Of a stretch of DNA of 64,000 nt, positions 27,501-37,889 are shown one piece after another. The position numbers were made by a program, and so were the translations under genes. The DNA lies in assembly GCF_034480035.2 (NCBI RefSeq), contig NZ_CP118753.2, forward strand, positions 457,001 to 521,000. The letters are read 5' to 3'. The stretch's first letter is position 1. Every line of letters begins with the position of its first letter. Below the pieces are notes generated by a model. It was given only the letters and a program-made list of their open reading frames with translations, searched no databases and was not told the origin of the DNA. This DNA is from Methanosphaera sp. ISO3-F5. Its GTDB lineage: Archaea > Methanobacteriota > Methanobacteria > Methanobacteriales > Methanobacteriaceae.

Positions 27501-29450
27501 TTATTCACTATAAACCTGATTTATAAATTTTTCAATATTTTCTTCATTTCCCGTAAATAATATAAGATCATCTATTTCTAATGGGAAATTAGGACTAAAT
27601 CCGATTAATGTCTTATTGTTCCGAATGATTGAAGTTACAGTTAAATCATAATCAGCAAAGTCATATTCATCCAATTGTTTTTCTTCGGTAACATATATTG
27701 ATTCAACATTCAAATCAGTGATTCTTTCATTAAGCTTTGCAGTAATCTCTTCAGGTGAAACACATCTGAACGTATTATAATTATCAGAACGTAAAGTATC
27801 AATAGTATCAAGTATTTCATCAACATCCTTATTATAATAATCCATAACTCTACTAAACATGACAATACTGGTTTCAAACTCTTCCGGAATAACTTCATCA
27901 GCACCAAGTTCATATAATTCATCAACATTTTTAACATATCTTGTACGGACAATAATATGAACATCAGGATTTAACCTACGCGCAGAATCAACAGTTTTAT
28001 GAGTAGAATCATAAGTATTTGTAGCTATAACTATACATTTTGCAGAAGTAATCTTCAATTCTTTAAGAACACTTTCATTAGAAGCATTTCCATATATTAT
28101 AGGAATACCTAACGATTTTTCTTTTTTAACAATCAGAGGATTCATGTCTACAATTATGTATGGTATACTATAATGTTCACATGCTCGAGCCATATTTTTA
28201 CCATTTACACCAAAACCTACTATTATAACATGATCCTCTAATTCTTCCTCATAATGTTCTTCATGTTTTATCTGTGTTAATTCTTCATCTACCTGGAAAA
28301 AGGATATTTTCTTAAATAATTCCACTATTTTCGGGGTAGTTTTTTGTAAGAATGGTGTTGCAGACATTGTAATTATACTCACTGCCAGAAATGTTGTGAA
28401 CATTTCAGTGTTTATTAAACCATATTTCATACCTTCCCCTGCAAGTACGAATGAAAATTCTCCTATTTGACTTAAAAGGATTGAAATTGATATGATTGTA
28501 CGTACAGGTAGTTTTAGAACATAACCTGTTATGAATGTGGCAATAAATTTTACTAATAGTACTATTACTGCTAAAATGATTATTAATACAATATTGTAAA
28601 TGAAATATTCTACATTAATCATTAAACCTATTGATATTAGGAATATGCTCATGAATACATCTTGAAATGGTTGAATGTATCCTAATGTTTGATGACTGTA
28701 CTCTGTATTTGAAATAATCAGACCTGCAATGAATGCTCCTAGTTCCGGTGAAATTCCTAGGAATGAAGTTGAAAATGTTGTACCTAGACATATGAACAAA
28801 ACTAAAAGCATATACAAATCTCTATTTTTAGTATGGGCTGCTTCATGTAATGCTCTTGGAACTATCCATAACGCTCCTGCAAGTAAAATAGCAGTTAAGA
28901 TAATTAATTGCAGAATTGTGGATGGTAGTGTACTCAGATCAATATTTTGACCACCAAGAAGTGGTGTTAATAATAAAACTACAATAACTGCTATGTCTTG
29001 GAATATGAGAATACCCAGAGTTACTCTTCCTTGTATTGTATGTGTCAGATGAAGTTTTTGTATAAGTTTCATAACAATTGCAGTACTGCTGAAACATACA
29101 AGAAAACCTATGAATATTGCTTCATTCCATGGGATGCTTGAAGTTAGAGATAATATTGTGACTATTGCAGTTGTAAGGACTACTTGCAATAAACCTCCAA
29201 GTAGTGCATATTTTTTAATAGCTGAAAATTTTTCTATTGAAAATTCTAATCCTATAATAAATAGAAGGAATATTACTCCCAACTCGGCTATTTCTGTGAT
29301 TATATCTGTGGAATTAATTAGTTGTCCTAAAATAATTCCTGTTAAAAAAAGACCAATCATTGAGGGTAGTTTGAGTTTATTAAATATTAATAGGATTATG
29401 ACAGCTGTTATTAAAATAACTGATATGCTTTGTAATAAAATTAAATCCAT
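27501..29450 (-). CDS. CPA2 cation/proton antiporter with TrkA domains (KefB-like)
   Basis: The 649-residue protein has about 12 membrane helices in the first 380 residues (family pieces LIIGLEFS, SSTAIVMKL, ISPELGAFIAGL). A cytoplasmic TrkA-N Rossmann domain (HVIIVGFGVNGKNMARA, near 414-430) and a TrkA-C domain at the end follow. It exchanges K+ or Na+ for protons, gated by a nucleotide bound to TrkA-N. The ion cannot be told from sequence. Confidence 0.92.
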   Translation of the reverse strand: MDLILLQSISVILITAVIILLIFNKLKLPSMIGLFLTGIILGQLINSTDIITEIAELGVIFLLFIIGLEFSIEKFSAIKKYALLGGLLQVVLTTAIVTILSLTSSIPWNEAIFIGFLVCFSSTAIVMKLIQKLHLTHTIQGRVTLGILIFQDIAVIVVLLLTPLLGGQNIDLSTLPSTILQLIILTAILLAGALWIVPRALHEAAHTKNRDLYMLLVLFICLGTTFSTSFLGISPELGAFIAGLIISNTEYSHQTLGYIQPFQDVFMSIFLISIGLMINVEYFIYNIVLIIILAVIVLLVKFIATFITGYVLKLPVRTIISISILLSQIGEFSFVLAGEGMKYGLINTEMFTTFLAVSIITMSATPFLQKTTPKIVELFKKISFFQVDEELTQIKHEEHYEEELEDHVIIVGFGVNGKNMARACEHYSIPYIIVDMNPLIVKKEKSLGIPIIYGNASNESVLKELKITSAKCIVIATNTYDSTHKTVDSARRLNPDVHIIVRTRYVKNVDELYELGADEVIPEEFETSIVMFSRVMDYYNKDVDEILDTIDTLRSDNYNTFRCVSPEEITAKLNERITDLNVESIYVTEEKQLDEYDFADYDLTVTSIIRNNKTLIGFSPNFPLEIDDLILFTGNEENIEKFINQVYSE

Positions 29451-29561
29451 AAATATTTATCTTCCATTAATCATTATTTCTATATTATTGTTTTTGTTAC
29501 TTATTTTACTTAACATTTATATAGATTTTATTGGAAAATTTTGTTGTAAAAAAAAGTGAGT

Positions 29562-29588
29562 TTTTTTTGGGAACAATTCCCAAAAAAA
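29562..29588 (-). terminator. Hairpin downstream of the PepSY gene
   Basis: TTTTTTTGGGAA and TTCCCAAAAAAA form a 12-bp stem with a 3-base loop just after the stop of the 29601 gene on the minus strand. A further T run follows on that strand. Confidence 0.45.
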
Positions 29589-29600
29589 TAGGAAAAAAAT

Positions 29601-30293
29601 TTAAACTGTTGGTGCTTCGCCTCTCATAGCTCCACCAGTTACGTTACCATTTGATGAATCAATCTCTGAATATGCTATAATGTCACCATTTTTGTATAGG
29701 TTTACTTCATAGTATTTTTTACCATCTATGGTAGTTTCAGAAACTTTTTGGTAATCACTGGTTACACCATTTGGTAAACTATTTTTTGCAATGGACATTG
29801 CTTGAGCTTCAGAGATTCCGGATTGTTGGCCTGGATTGTTCTGATTGTTGTTAGTAGAACCATTTTGTTGTGGATTTGTATTTATAGGAGTATTTGATGG
29901 TTTTTCATTGTTTCCATTGTTTCCGTTGTTTCCACTGTTACCATTACCGTTACTGTTGCTTCCAGGATTACTTTCAGTGTTTCCAGTATTGCTTGAAGAA
30001 CTACTGGATACAGGTGTTTGTGAATGTTGGTTGTCATTGGATGATTTTGGTGTTGTATCCACTTTTGTATTAACACTGGAATCTGGTTGTACTATACTTT
30101 CATCCACCTGCACTGAATTTGATCCATCACTGCCTGCTTTTGCAAGGTCTGTTACACTTTCTGCTGCTTGTGAATCTTCAGTAGCCACATTAGCTAATGA
30201 ATTCATAACATTTCCGGTTTCACCTTGATATGTTGCAGCTACAATACCTATTAAAGCTACAATAAGTACTGCTAATATTATTTTTGAATCCAT
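29601..30293 (-). CDS. Secreted or anchored PepSY-domain protein
   Basis: The 230-residue protein has an N-terminal hydrophobic segment (IILAVLIVALIGIVAATY, residues 4-21), a Ser/Asn/Gly-rich disordered linker with NGN and NNGNN runs (residues 60-150), and a C-terminal PepSY-like domain (ISEAQAMSIAKNSLP, then KKYYEVNLYKNGDIIAY). PepSY domains often inhibit peptidases or stabilise the cell envelope. It probably faces the cell wall. Confidence 0.75.
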   Translation of the reverse strand: MDSKIILAVLIVALIGIVAATYQGETGNVMNSLANVATEDSQAAESVTDLAKAGSDGSNSVQVDESIVQPDSSVNTKVDTTPKSSNDNQHSQTPVSSSSSSNTGNTESNPGSNSNGNGNSGNNGNNGNNEKPSNTPINTNPQQNGSTNNNQNNPGQQSGISEAQAMSIAKNSLPNGVTSDYQKVSETTIDGKKYYEVNLYKNGDIIAYSEIDSSNGNVTGGAMRGEAPTV

Positions 30294-30420
30294 TTATACA
30301 CCCCTTATTATATAATAGACTTATTTTATAATATGTTTAACTCTTTGTAAATGATTAAATATATAATTGATTAATTAATTTCAATTATATTAAATAATGA
30401 TTTTAAATATAACTATATTT

Positions 30421-31575
30421 ATGCAAAGAAAAGGAATCACTAACTTACCATTACACACAGATCATACGCCTCCATGGTTGTGGAAACGTATGGTAAAATT
30501 GTCTGGAGCATTAACAGAGGTAATACTTGAAGAATATGGTCATGAAGAGTTTTTAAATAGAATATCAAATCCGTACTGGTTTCAAGGATTTTCATGTGTC
30601 ATAGGTTTCGATTGGCATTCCTCTGGAACAACAACAACTACTTGTGGAGCATTACGTGCTAGTTTAAATCCTGAGGAACATGGAATAGCAGTATTAGGTG
30701 GAAAAGGAAAAAATTCCCTAAAAACACCTAAACAAATAATGGAAGTTACAGATACTTTTAATATTTCAGAAAAAGATAAGGATAATCTTATTAAATCATC
30801 TAAATTGTCTGCGAAAATTGATAATTCATGTATTCAGGATAATTATACATTATATCAGCATAATTTTTTCTTAACAGAAAATGGTTCATGGGCTGTAGTA
30901 CAACAAGGTATGAATTTATCTAACAAATATGCGAGAAGATATCATTGGATGAATAGTAATTTGGATGATTTCTTAAAAGATCCACATACGGCAATTGAGT
31001 GTGATAAGAAGAATGATGAAACATTGAATATGGCCTCAAAGAAGAGTGAAGAAGTGCAAAAAATTAGTGTGGATTTAATTAATGATAATCCTGAACATTT
31101 AAGAACATATTTCAGAAGAAAAGATCCTAAGCAAACGTTATTGTCTGATTATTTTGATTTTGGCAGTGATGAATCTGATCCTACTGGTTTTTTAAAACAG
31201 AAATCATTTACTATGCCTAATCATCATGAAGTATTGGATATGGATTTGAGTGATCATGACTTTAAAGTTTTAAAAAATGCTTATGAATTACAACCTGGTG
31301 ATTATAAAGAGTTAATTTCTTTAAAGGGTATTGGTCCTAAGAAGATTAGGGCGCTTGCATTAATTAGTGATTTGGTTTATGGTAAGGAAGCTAGTTGGGA
31401 GGATCCTGTTAAATATAGTTTTGCTCATGGGGGTAAGGATGGTTTTCCTTATCCTGTGGATAAAGAGGTTTATGATTATTCTATTGAAACTATTAAAGAT
31501 TCATTAAAGCAGTCAAAACTGGATAGTAAGGAAAAATATGATGCTATTAAAAGATTAAATAAGTATATTCATTGA
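30421..31575 (+). CDS. DUF763 family protein
   Basis: The protein is about 384 residues long. It opens MQRKGITNLPLHTDHTPPWL, the usual DUF763 start, and continues with GFDWHSSGTTTTTCGALRASL. The C-terminal part has a helix-hairpin-helix (LISLKGIGPKKIRALALIS, near 305-322), suggesting contact with nucleic acid. ATG 30421 is preferred over 30397 on homology, and no ribosome site is seen for either, so the message may be leaderless. The molecular function is not established. Confidence 0.82.
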   Translation: MQRKGITNLPLHTDHTPPWLWKRMVKLSGALTEVILEEYGHEEFLNRISNPYWFQGFSCVIGFDWHSSGTTTTTCGALRASLNPEEHGIAVLGGKGKNSLKTPKQIMEVTDTFNISEKDKDNLIKSSKLSAKIDNSCIQDNYTLYQHNFFLTENGSWAVVQQGMNLSNKYARRYHWMNSNLDDFLKDPHTAIECDKKNDETLNMASKKSEEVQKISVDLINDNPEHLRTYFRRKDPKQTLLSDYFDFGSDESDPTGFLKQKSFTMPNHHEVLDMDLSDHDFKVLKNAYELQPGDYKELISLKGIGPKKIRALALISDLVYGKEASWEDPVKYSFAHGGKDGFPYPVDKEVYDYSIETIKDSLKQSKLDSKEKYDAIKRLNKYIH

Positions 31576-31636
31576 ATGAAAAATATTTTATTTTTGTGTT
31601 GATAAATATATAATAAAGAACTGGAGGTATTTTCAT

Positions 31637-32194
31637 ATGCAATCAACAATTGATGTTTTAAAAACAAGAAGGAGTGTTAAAAAATTTAATGATAAACAGG
31701 TTTCTAGGGAAGATTTAAACACTATTTTGGAAGCCGCTGTAAATGCACCTTCAGGTATGAATGCTCAATCTCCTAAAATTCTTGTATTACAAAGAAAAGA
31801 TATTATTAAACGTTTTTCTGAATGGAACAAGTCTTTTTATCCTAAGGAAGTTTTAGATAATTTGCCTGAAGATTTTGACCCATTTTATAATGCTTCTACA
31901 TTAATCATAGTTTTAGCAGATAAAAATATTCCTACTTATGTGGAAGATGCTTCATTGGTTATTGGTAATTTGTTAAATGCTGCTAGTAGTATAGGTTTAG
32001 GGTCTTGTTGGATTCATAGGGCTAGAGAAGAATTTGATTCTCTTCAAGGGAAGGAATTACTTAAGGTTTGGGATTTATCAGAAGATTATGTTGGTGTGGG
32101 ACATGTTGTTTTAGGTTATCCTGCTGATGATTTTGTTGTTTCTGATAAAATTATTAAGGATGATTTTGTTGTTTTCCTTGATGATATTATTTAA
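31637..32194 (+). CDS. Nitroreductase-family flavoprotein
   Basis: The 185-residue protein has the FMN-binding start TRRSVKKFNDKQVSREDL near 10-27, AVNAPSGMNAQSPKI near 35-48, LGSCWIHRAR near 115 and the late VGHVVLGYPADD. Members reduce nitro compounds, quinones or flavins with NAD(P)H. The substrate is unknown. The start follows TGGAGGT. The last 8 bp overlap the convergent coiled-coil gene. Confidence 0.9.
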   Translation: MQSTIDVLKTRRSVKKFNDKQVSREDLNTILEAAVNAPSGMNAQSPKILVLQRKDIIKRFSEWNKSFYPKEVLDNLPEDFDPFYNASTLIIVLADKNIPTYVEDASLVIGNLLNAASSIGLGSCWIHRAREEFDSLQGKELLKVWDLSEDYVGVGHVVLGYPADDFVVSDKIIKDDFVVFLDDII

Positions 32195-32447
32195 ACATTG
32201 ACTTTATTTTCCAGCTTGTTGATTTTTCAACTTCTTCTTTAAATTTTTTTAATTCGTGATTTTCTTGTTTTAGTTCTTCTATTTCTCGTTTTAGTTTTCT
32301 ATTTTCAAGGTCTAGATCTTCGTTTTCGAATATGCTTTGTCCTAATTCGGTGGATAATTGTTTGTAGTTTGATTTTTGTATTTTTATTTCTTCTTCTAGT
32401 TGTTTTATTTCATTTGTTAATTTTTTTATTTCTTGGTCTTTGTCCAT
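32187..32447 (-). CDS. Small coiled-coil protein (86 residues)
   Basis: Residues 1-75 form a continuous charged coiled coil (MDKDQEIKKLTNEIKQLEEE and on) with leucines at heptad spacing. The end reads STSWKIKSMFK. ATG 32447 follows GAGTGAT; a GTG at 32456 is an alternative. The tail (WKIKSMFK) resembles the linker after coiled coils in some glycosyltransferase or surface proteins, but no function can be given. Confidence 0.6.
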   Translation of the reverse strand: MDKDQEIKKLTNEIKQLEEEIKIQKSNYKQLSTELGQSIFENEDLDLENRKLKREIEELKQENHELKKFKEEVEKSTSWKIKSMFK

Positions 32448-32509
32448 TTTTATCACTCTTGGTATTATCTTTGTTTTTTGATAATTAAATTTTTTTAAAA
32501 CAATATAAA

Positions 32510-32525
32510 TTTAGGTTGGCCTAAA
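32510..32525 (+). promoter_or_regulatory. Candidate metal-regulator operator before the ABC/FtsX genes
   Basis: TTTAGGTTGGCCTAAA has 6-bp inverted arms around a 4-base centre. It resembles DtxR/IdeR-type boxes (TTAGGTTAGSCTAA). It abuts the TATA box AAATATATAG at about 32525-32534, so a bound repressor would block transcription of the ATPase gene at 32593. Confidence 0.4.
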
Positions 32526-32592
32526 AAATATATAGTTGTTATTACAAATATCGAAATAAACATTACATAACCTCAAAAAAAGGATGAAAATC

Positions 32593-33297
32593 ATGACAAA
32601 ATTAATAGAATTTTCCAATGTATATAAGGAATATAAAACAGGAGAAAACACATTAAAAGCAGCAGACAACTTAAATTTCACAATAAATCGAGGAGAATTA
32701 GTAATAATATTAGGACCATCAGGTTCAGGAAAATCCACATTACTAAATTTACTTGGAGGATTAGATTCAGTCACAAAAGGAAAAATCACAGTAAACTCAA
32801 AAGAAATAACAAAACTAAATGATGAAGAACTAACAAAATACAGAGCTCAAGAAATAGGATTCATATTCCAATTTTATAACTTAATACCAAACCTCACAGC
32901 ACTAGAAAATGTAGAATTAATAAATGATATAACAAATGAACCAATAGATGGAATAAAATATTTAAAAAAAGTAAATTTGGAAAAACATGCAAATAATTTC
33001 CCATCAGAACTATCCGGAGGAGAACAACAAAGAGTTTCAATAGCCAGAGCAATATCTAAAAAACCATCAATGTTATTATGCGATGAACCAACAGGAGCAT
33101 TAGACTCAAAAACAGGATATCATGTAATAAAAATATTAATGGATTTATGTAAAAATAACAAAACAACAGTAATCATAGTAACACACAACATTGAACTATC
33201 AAGATTAGCAAACAAGGTAATACACCTAAAAAATGGTCAAATCGAAAAAATAGATATCAATGAAAACCCAAAAAATATTGATGAAATAAACTGGTGA
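32593..33297 (+). CDS. ABC transporter ATP-binding protein (LolD/MacB type)
   Basis: The 234-residue ATPase has Walker [10 protein letters not shown] near 38, the Q-loop [18 protein letters not shown], signature [14 protein letters not shown] and Walker [15 protein letters not shown]. The signature and GALDSKT run are typical of the LolD/FtsE/MacB group that works with FtsX-type permeases, as here. ATG 32593 ([10 protein letters not shown]) is chosen with GGATGA upstream; 32584 is possible. The permease gene starts 6 bp later. Confidence 0.93.
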   Translation: MTKLIEFSNVYKEYKTGENTLKAADNLNFTINRGELVIILGPSGSGKSTLLNLLGGLDSVTKGKITVNSKEITKLNDEELTKYRAQEIGFIFQFYNLIPNLTALENVELINDITNEPIDGIKYLKKVNLEKHANNFPSELSGGEQQRVSIARAISKKPSMLLCDEPTGALDSKTGYHVIKILMDLCKNNKTTVIIVTHNIELSRLANKVIHLKNGQIEKIDINENPKNIDEINW

Positions 33298-33303
33298 TTC
33301 TAA

Positions 33304-35568
33304 ATGTTATTTAGGAAAATGCTCAGGGATATGAATGAACATAAAATGCAATTTCTAGCGATATTTCTAATGTCCTTCTTAACATTATGGATATTTACAG
33401 GAGTAGGTTCTGAAGTTGCCGGAATTCAGCAAACCTCTTCAGAATACTATAAAAACACAAATATGGCTGATATATGGGTTTATTCAGAAAATATTAACAA
33501 TGAAACAATAAATCAGATCTCACAAATAACTTCTACAAAAAATATGGAAAGACAATTAGTACTACGGACAACAGCCGATTTAAAAGATGATCCTACTGTA
33601 ACAATACATTTTGTAGAAAATAACACATTATCAAAATATTATCCGATTGAGGGAGGTTCAATAGATCTCAATGATGAAAATGGCATATGGCTAGATAAAC
33701 GATTTGCAGATGCCAAAAATTTGAAAATTGGGGACAAAATTAAATTAGAATTTGATGGAATCACTATAGAAAAAACAATTAGAGGTTTAGGATATTCTCC
33801 GGAATATGTTTATGCTCAAGGGGATAGTTTAATTCCAGATTTTAATATGAATGGTTTCGGATATCTTTCATATAAAGCATTTGACATTAAGGATATTCAA
33901 TACAATGTGGTGTTAATTGATACTGAGGAGAATTCTGATACATATCAAGAAAAATTGGATGAAAAAATAAATTATGACTCTTATGTACCCTTCAAAGATC
34001 ATGTTAGTGTAAGTCAGTTTCAAGCAGAAATAGACCAACATGCTATGATGGGATCAATGTTTCCAATAGTTTTTGTCATAGTTGCATTATTAACTTTGTT
34101 AACAACAATGACTAGGATAGTTAATCATCAAAGAACACAAATAGGAACATTAAAAGCATTAGGTTTCACGGATAAAAAAATAACATTACACTATATTTCA
34201 TATGGATTTTATTTAACCTTGTTTGGTTGTGTATTGGGATTAATTATTGGACCATCAACTATGCCTTACCTATTTTTCCCTTCAATGAGTGCATTTTATA
34301 CATTACCTGAATGGAAAGCAGGATGGGATATTTCATTCTTTATTGTGGCAATAGTCTTATTGATGTTATCCGTATTATTCACTTTTCTTGCAACAAAAAA
34401 TATTTCAAAAGAGTCTCCATCACAGATACTTTTACCAAAAGCTCCTAAAATATCAAGAAGGGGTTTAATTGAAAAAACAATGATTTGGAACAAAATTGGT
34501 TTTAATGGAAGGTGGAATTATAGGGACATACAAAGAAACAAGATTCGATCATTAGTGACAGTAATAAGTATTATTGGATGTACTTTACTATTAATTTCTG
34601 CTTTTGGCATGAATGATGGTATGAATGATTTAAAAACATGGCAATATGGTGGTATAAATCATTATGAATCACAATTGGTATTTGAAGATAACATTACTCA
34701 AGAACAAATAGATAATTTAACAAAGATATATGATGGTACACAGGTAATGAATCAAAAAATAGAAATTCGGGCAGAAAATATTAAAAAAACAACTAATTTA
34801 ATGGTTTATAATGAAACTGGTTTGATAACACCAACTGATAAAAATATGCATGAAATCAAACTTCCTAAAGATGGGGTAAGTTTAACAGAAAAATCTGCTG
34901 AATTACTTGGGGTGAAAAAGGGTGATGTTATTGAATGGCATTTGTATGGTGAAGATGAGTGGATAAAATCTACTATTGATGAAGTATATGCTGATCCTGC
35001 TACACAGGGGATAACTTTATCTCAGGAAAAACTGGAACAAGTAGGCTATAATTTCACACCTAATTATATTGTAACTAAAGAGTCGGTCAATGGTCCTGTT
35101 GAGGGTATAAGTTCAATTAATTCTTTCACTGATTTGCAGAGTAGTTGGGATGAATTGATGGAATCAGCAAATTTACTGATTGGTATATTATTAATATTTG
35201 CATTTGCTTTGTCTCTTGTAATGTTGTATAGTTTGGGTATTTTGGCGTTCACTGAGGTTGAACGTGATTTGGCAACATTAAAAATAATTGGTTTTAAGAC
35301 TAAATCTATTCGGAGATTATTTTTGGTTCAAAATTTGATTTTATCAATAGTTGGATTTGTATTTGGTGTTCCGATAGGTTATTATGTTTTGAGGGTGATG
35401 ATGGATTCTTCTGGTGATACTTTTTATTATCCTATAAATTATTCCTTTGAAACGATTTTAGTGACATTTTTAATAGTTGTTGGTTTATCTGTTGTTGTAA
35501 ATGTATTATTTTCTAGAAAAATAAGGGATATTGATATGGTTGAATCTCTTAAGAAAGCAAGAGATTAA
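33304..35568 (+). CDS. FtsX-like ABC permease with two FtsX domains
   Basis: The 754-residue protein has an N-terminal membrane helix, a large outer domain (residues 45-245), three helices (near 255-365), a fourth crossing near 405-430, a second outer domain, and three C-terminal helices. The repeated pattern QIGTLKALGFTDKKI and DLATLKIIGFKTKSI marks the two FtsX modules. It pairs with the upstream ATPase. Such systems move lipids, peptides or antimicrobials, or transmit force to wall enzymes. The substrate is unknown. Confidence 0.92.
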   Translation: MLFRKMLRDMNEHKMQFLAIFLMSFLTLWIFTGVGSEVAGIQQTSSEYYKNTNMADIWVYSENINNETINQISQITSTKNMERQLVLRTTADLKDDPTVTIHFVENNTLSKYYPIEGGSIDLNDENGIWLDKRFADAKNLKIGDKIKLEFDGITIEKTIRGLGYSPEYVYAQGDSLIPDFNMNGFGYLSYKAFDIKDIQYNVVLIDTEENSDTYQEKLDEKINYDSYVPFKDHVSVSQFQAEIDQHAMMGSMFPIVFVIVALLTLLTTMTRIVNHQRTQIGTLKALGFTDKKITLHYISYGFYLTLFGCVLGLIIGPSTMPYLFFPSMSAFYTLPEWKAGWDISFFIVAIVLLMLSVLFTFLATKNISKESPSQILLPKAPKISRRGLIEKTMIWNKIGFNGRWNYRDIQRNKIRSLVTVISIIGCTLLLISAFGMNDGMNDLKTWQYGGINHYESQLVFEDNITQEQIDNLTKIYDGTQVMNQKIEIRAENIKKTTNLMVYNETGLITPTDKNMHEIKLPKDGVSLTEKSAELLGVKKGDVIEWHLYGEDEWIKSTIDEVYADPATQGITLSQEKLEQVGYNFTPNYIVTKESVNGPVEGISSINSFTDLQSSWDELMESANLLIGILLIFAFALSLVMLYSLGILAFTEVERDLATLKIIGFKTKSIRRLFLVQNLILSIVGFVFGVPIGYYVLRVMMDSSGDTFYYPINYSFETILVTFLIVVGLSVVVNVLFSRKIRDIDMVESLKKARD

Positions 35569-35954
35569 TCTTTTATTTTATTTTTTTTGATTCTTTTTTT
35601 TGGTGTTTGTGTCTTTTATTTTTCTTTTGTTTAATTATTTTAAATAGGTTTATTATCTACTTCTAATAAAATATTATTTGTTTAATGTTGAATTAAACAC
35701 CAAGATATTATGTTAAATTTATAGAGATACATTTTGTAAATTAATATATATCTAATATTATGGTCTAACTTTTAGTTAGAATAACTTATGATTTCTTTTT
35801 TATTTAAAGAATGATTAAGGTGAATTATATCCTATATTGAGATGAATTGAGTATTTTTTGGAGAATACTCATATTTGTCTTTTATCTGTTCTGGTTTTTC
35901 TTTTATAACAATATATAAGTAATACTTTTTTTATAAATATTAATAATATTTATT
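35569..35954. other. 386-bp gap before the helicase gene
   Basis: No gene was seen. The gap has two small hairpins, CTAAC..GTTAG near 35765 and GAGTATT..AATACTC near 35848-35870. An ATATATAAG TATA-like box near 35910 is suited to a leaderless or short-leader message for the helicase gene. Confidence 0.45.
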
Positions 35955-37820
35955 ATGAATTACAAAAACACTCATTTTATCAAAGAATTTAAATCACTAA
36001 TAGAAAAAGAAAAAAAATCAAACAAAACAATAACAGGAAAAATAACTGATATAAATAACAATACTTTAAAAATATCCACAAAATATTCGCACAACCTCTC
36101 AAAAAACATATCTGTAGAAGTAAATAGAGTAAAAGCTATTGTGACTTCAGCTAAAAATAAAAATATAGAATTAAAAATAGAAAATAAAAATATTTTTAAA
36201 ATAAATGAAGAAGTATCTATTAAAAATATACAGAAAGATATCATAATTCAAAAACTCCAAGAAACATATGATAATATTAAAGACAATAAGATTAGTGAAG
36301 AAAATAAAGAAACATTAAATATTATTTTTGGAAATGAAAAGATTAATTATGTAAATAAAAAGTTTTCTGTTAATAATTTGAATAAGAATCAGAAGGAAGC
36401 TGTAAAAAAATCTTTACAAACAGATAAATTTCATTTAATTCAAGGACCTCCCGGAACTGGTAAAACACATACTATTGTTGAAATTATCAGACAGTTATAT
36501 AAGAATAATAATAGAATATTAATTACCACCCATACTCATATAGCTCTAGACAATATTATTGAACGGTTAACTGATATTGATGATGAACAAATACTTCGTA
36601 TTGGACAAAAAAGTCAAGTTACATCAAAAGTTATTAAATACACGATGGAAAATCAAATTAAACAGCATAATATGTTCGATGAAATTATTGAAAAAGAAAA
36701 ATTGATAGCTGATTTATCAAAAAATAGTCTTAACTTTTCAGCTACTTCAAATGTTAGTGATACTCATGAAAGTATTATAAGTAAAATTTTTAGTCAGATA
36801 ATCAAAATTAAAAATAATAAAATAACTGATGATAATCTTGTCAGTGATGGGCATACTATTGATAATACTGATCGGATAAATGAATTAAAATTAGAGATTG
36901 AAAATATTAAAAAAAATATACAAAGTGATATACTTCATACAACTAAAATTTTTGCATCAACAGTACTCTCCTCTTCTAGTTATTTAACAAAGGATATTGA
37001 TTTTGATTATGTAATAATGGATGAAGCTAGCCAAGTTCCAGTATACCTTGCATTGATACCATTAATGAAGACAACTAAATTTATTTTGATTGGAGATAAT
37101 AAACAGTTACAGCCAATACAAAACAATAATTCATCTTATCTATTAAATAAATCTATATTCAACTTATTAATAGATAAATATCCTGATAATTTTACTTTCC
37201 TAAATATTCAATATAGAATGAATCAGGAGATAAGTGATATAGCAAGTAAATTATATTATGATGGACGATTATTAACTGGAGATAATGTTAAGAATCAGAA
37301 AATTATCTTAAATAATCATAAATCATTTCTTTTAGATGATAATCCTCTAAGCATAATTGATACTTCAAATATAAATTTTGATGAATCTAATGTGTCTGGT
37401 GGTTGTTGTAATAAGTATGAATCAGAAATTATTCTAAATTTGCTTTCTAATTTAAAATGTAATGGGATTTCATTGGATGAAATAGGGATTATAACTCCTT
37501 ATAAGAAACAGAAATTGTATATTCAGAAATTATTAAGAAAAAATGAGTTAAATGTAGAATGTGATACTATATATAGATTTCAGGGTAGAGAAAAAGATGT
37601 GATACTGGTTAGTTTTTGTAAGAGTTCTCCAAAATCATTAACTAAATTTCAAAAGAATTTTTTGGCTGATGAAAATCAATTAAATGTTTCAATAACTAGA
37701 TCTAGAAAAAAATTGATATTGATCGGTAATTTTGATATGATTAAATCTGCGGATAATATTAAAAAGCTAATTGATAGGATTTCTGAAGAAAATATTTTAT
37801 ATTTGCAGGATATCCTGTGA
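35955..37820 (+). CDS. Superfamily 1 (UPF1/SMUBP2-like) DNA or RNA helicase
   Basis: The 621-residue protein has all SF1B motifs: GPPGTGKTHTIVE (I, near 163), ITTHTHIALDNI (Ia), VIMDEASQV (II), LIGDNKQLQPI (III), LNIQYRMNQEIS (IV), YRFQGREKDVILVSF (V) and LNVSITRSRKKLILIGN (VI). The N-terminal 110 residues are a small beta domain like the UPF1 1B region. It translocates 5' to 3' on nucleic acid in known relatives. It is a single gene. Base composition moves from A/C-rich to T/G-rich along its coding strand. Confidence 0.92.
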   Translation: MNYKNTHFIKEFKSLIEKEKKSNKTITGKITDINNNTLKISTKYSHNLSKNISVEVNRVKAIVTSAKNKNIELKIENKNIFKINEEVSIKNIQKDIIIQKLQETYDNIKDNKISEENKETLNIIFGNEKINYVNKKFSVNNLNKNQKEAVKKSLQTDKFHLIQGPPGTGKTHTIVEIIRQLYKNNNRILITTHTHIALDNIIERLTDIDDEQILRIGQKSQVTSKVIKYTMENQIKQHNMFDEIIEKEKLIADLSKNSLNFSATSNVSDTHESIISKIFSQIIKIKNNKITDDNLVSDGHTIDNTDRINELKLEIENIKKNIQSDILHTTKIFASTVLSSSSYLTKDIDFDYVIMDEASQVPVYLALIPLMKTTKFILIGDNKQLQPIQNNNSSYLLNKSIFNLLIDKYPDNFTFLNIQYRMNQEISDIASKLYYDGRLLTGDNVKNQKIILNNHKSFLLDDNPLSIIDTSNINFDESNVSGGCCNKYESEIILNLLSNLKCNGISLDEIGIITPYKKQKLYIQKLLRKNELNVECDTIYRFQGREKDVILVSFCKSSPKSLTKFQKNFLADENQLNVSITRSRKKLILIGNFDMIKSADNIKKLIDRISEENILYLQDIL

Positions 37821-37889
37821 TATTATTATATTTTGTTCATTTTTTTAGGACTAATTTTAATATTCTTTAGTATATTTTTCATTTTTTTC

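Noticed and set aside
29845-30228. Leu/Pro/Phe-rich frame antisense to the PepSY protein
   Set aside because: It is the complement of the Asn/Ser/Gly-rich linker and has no independent support.
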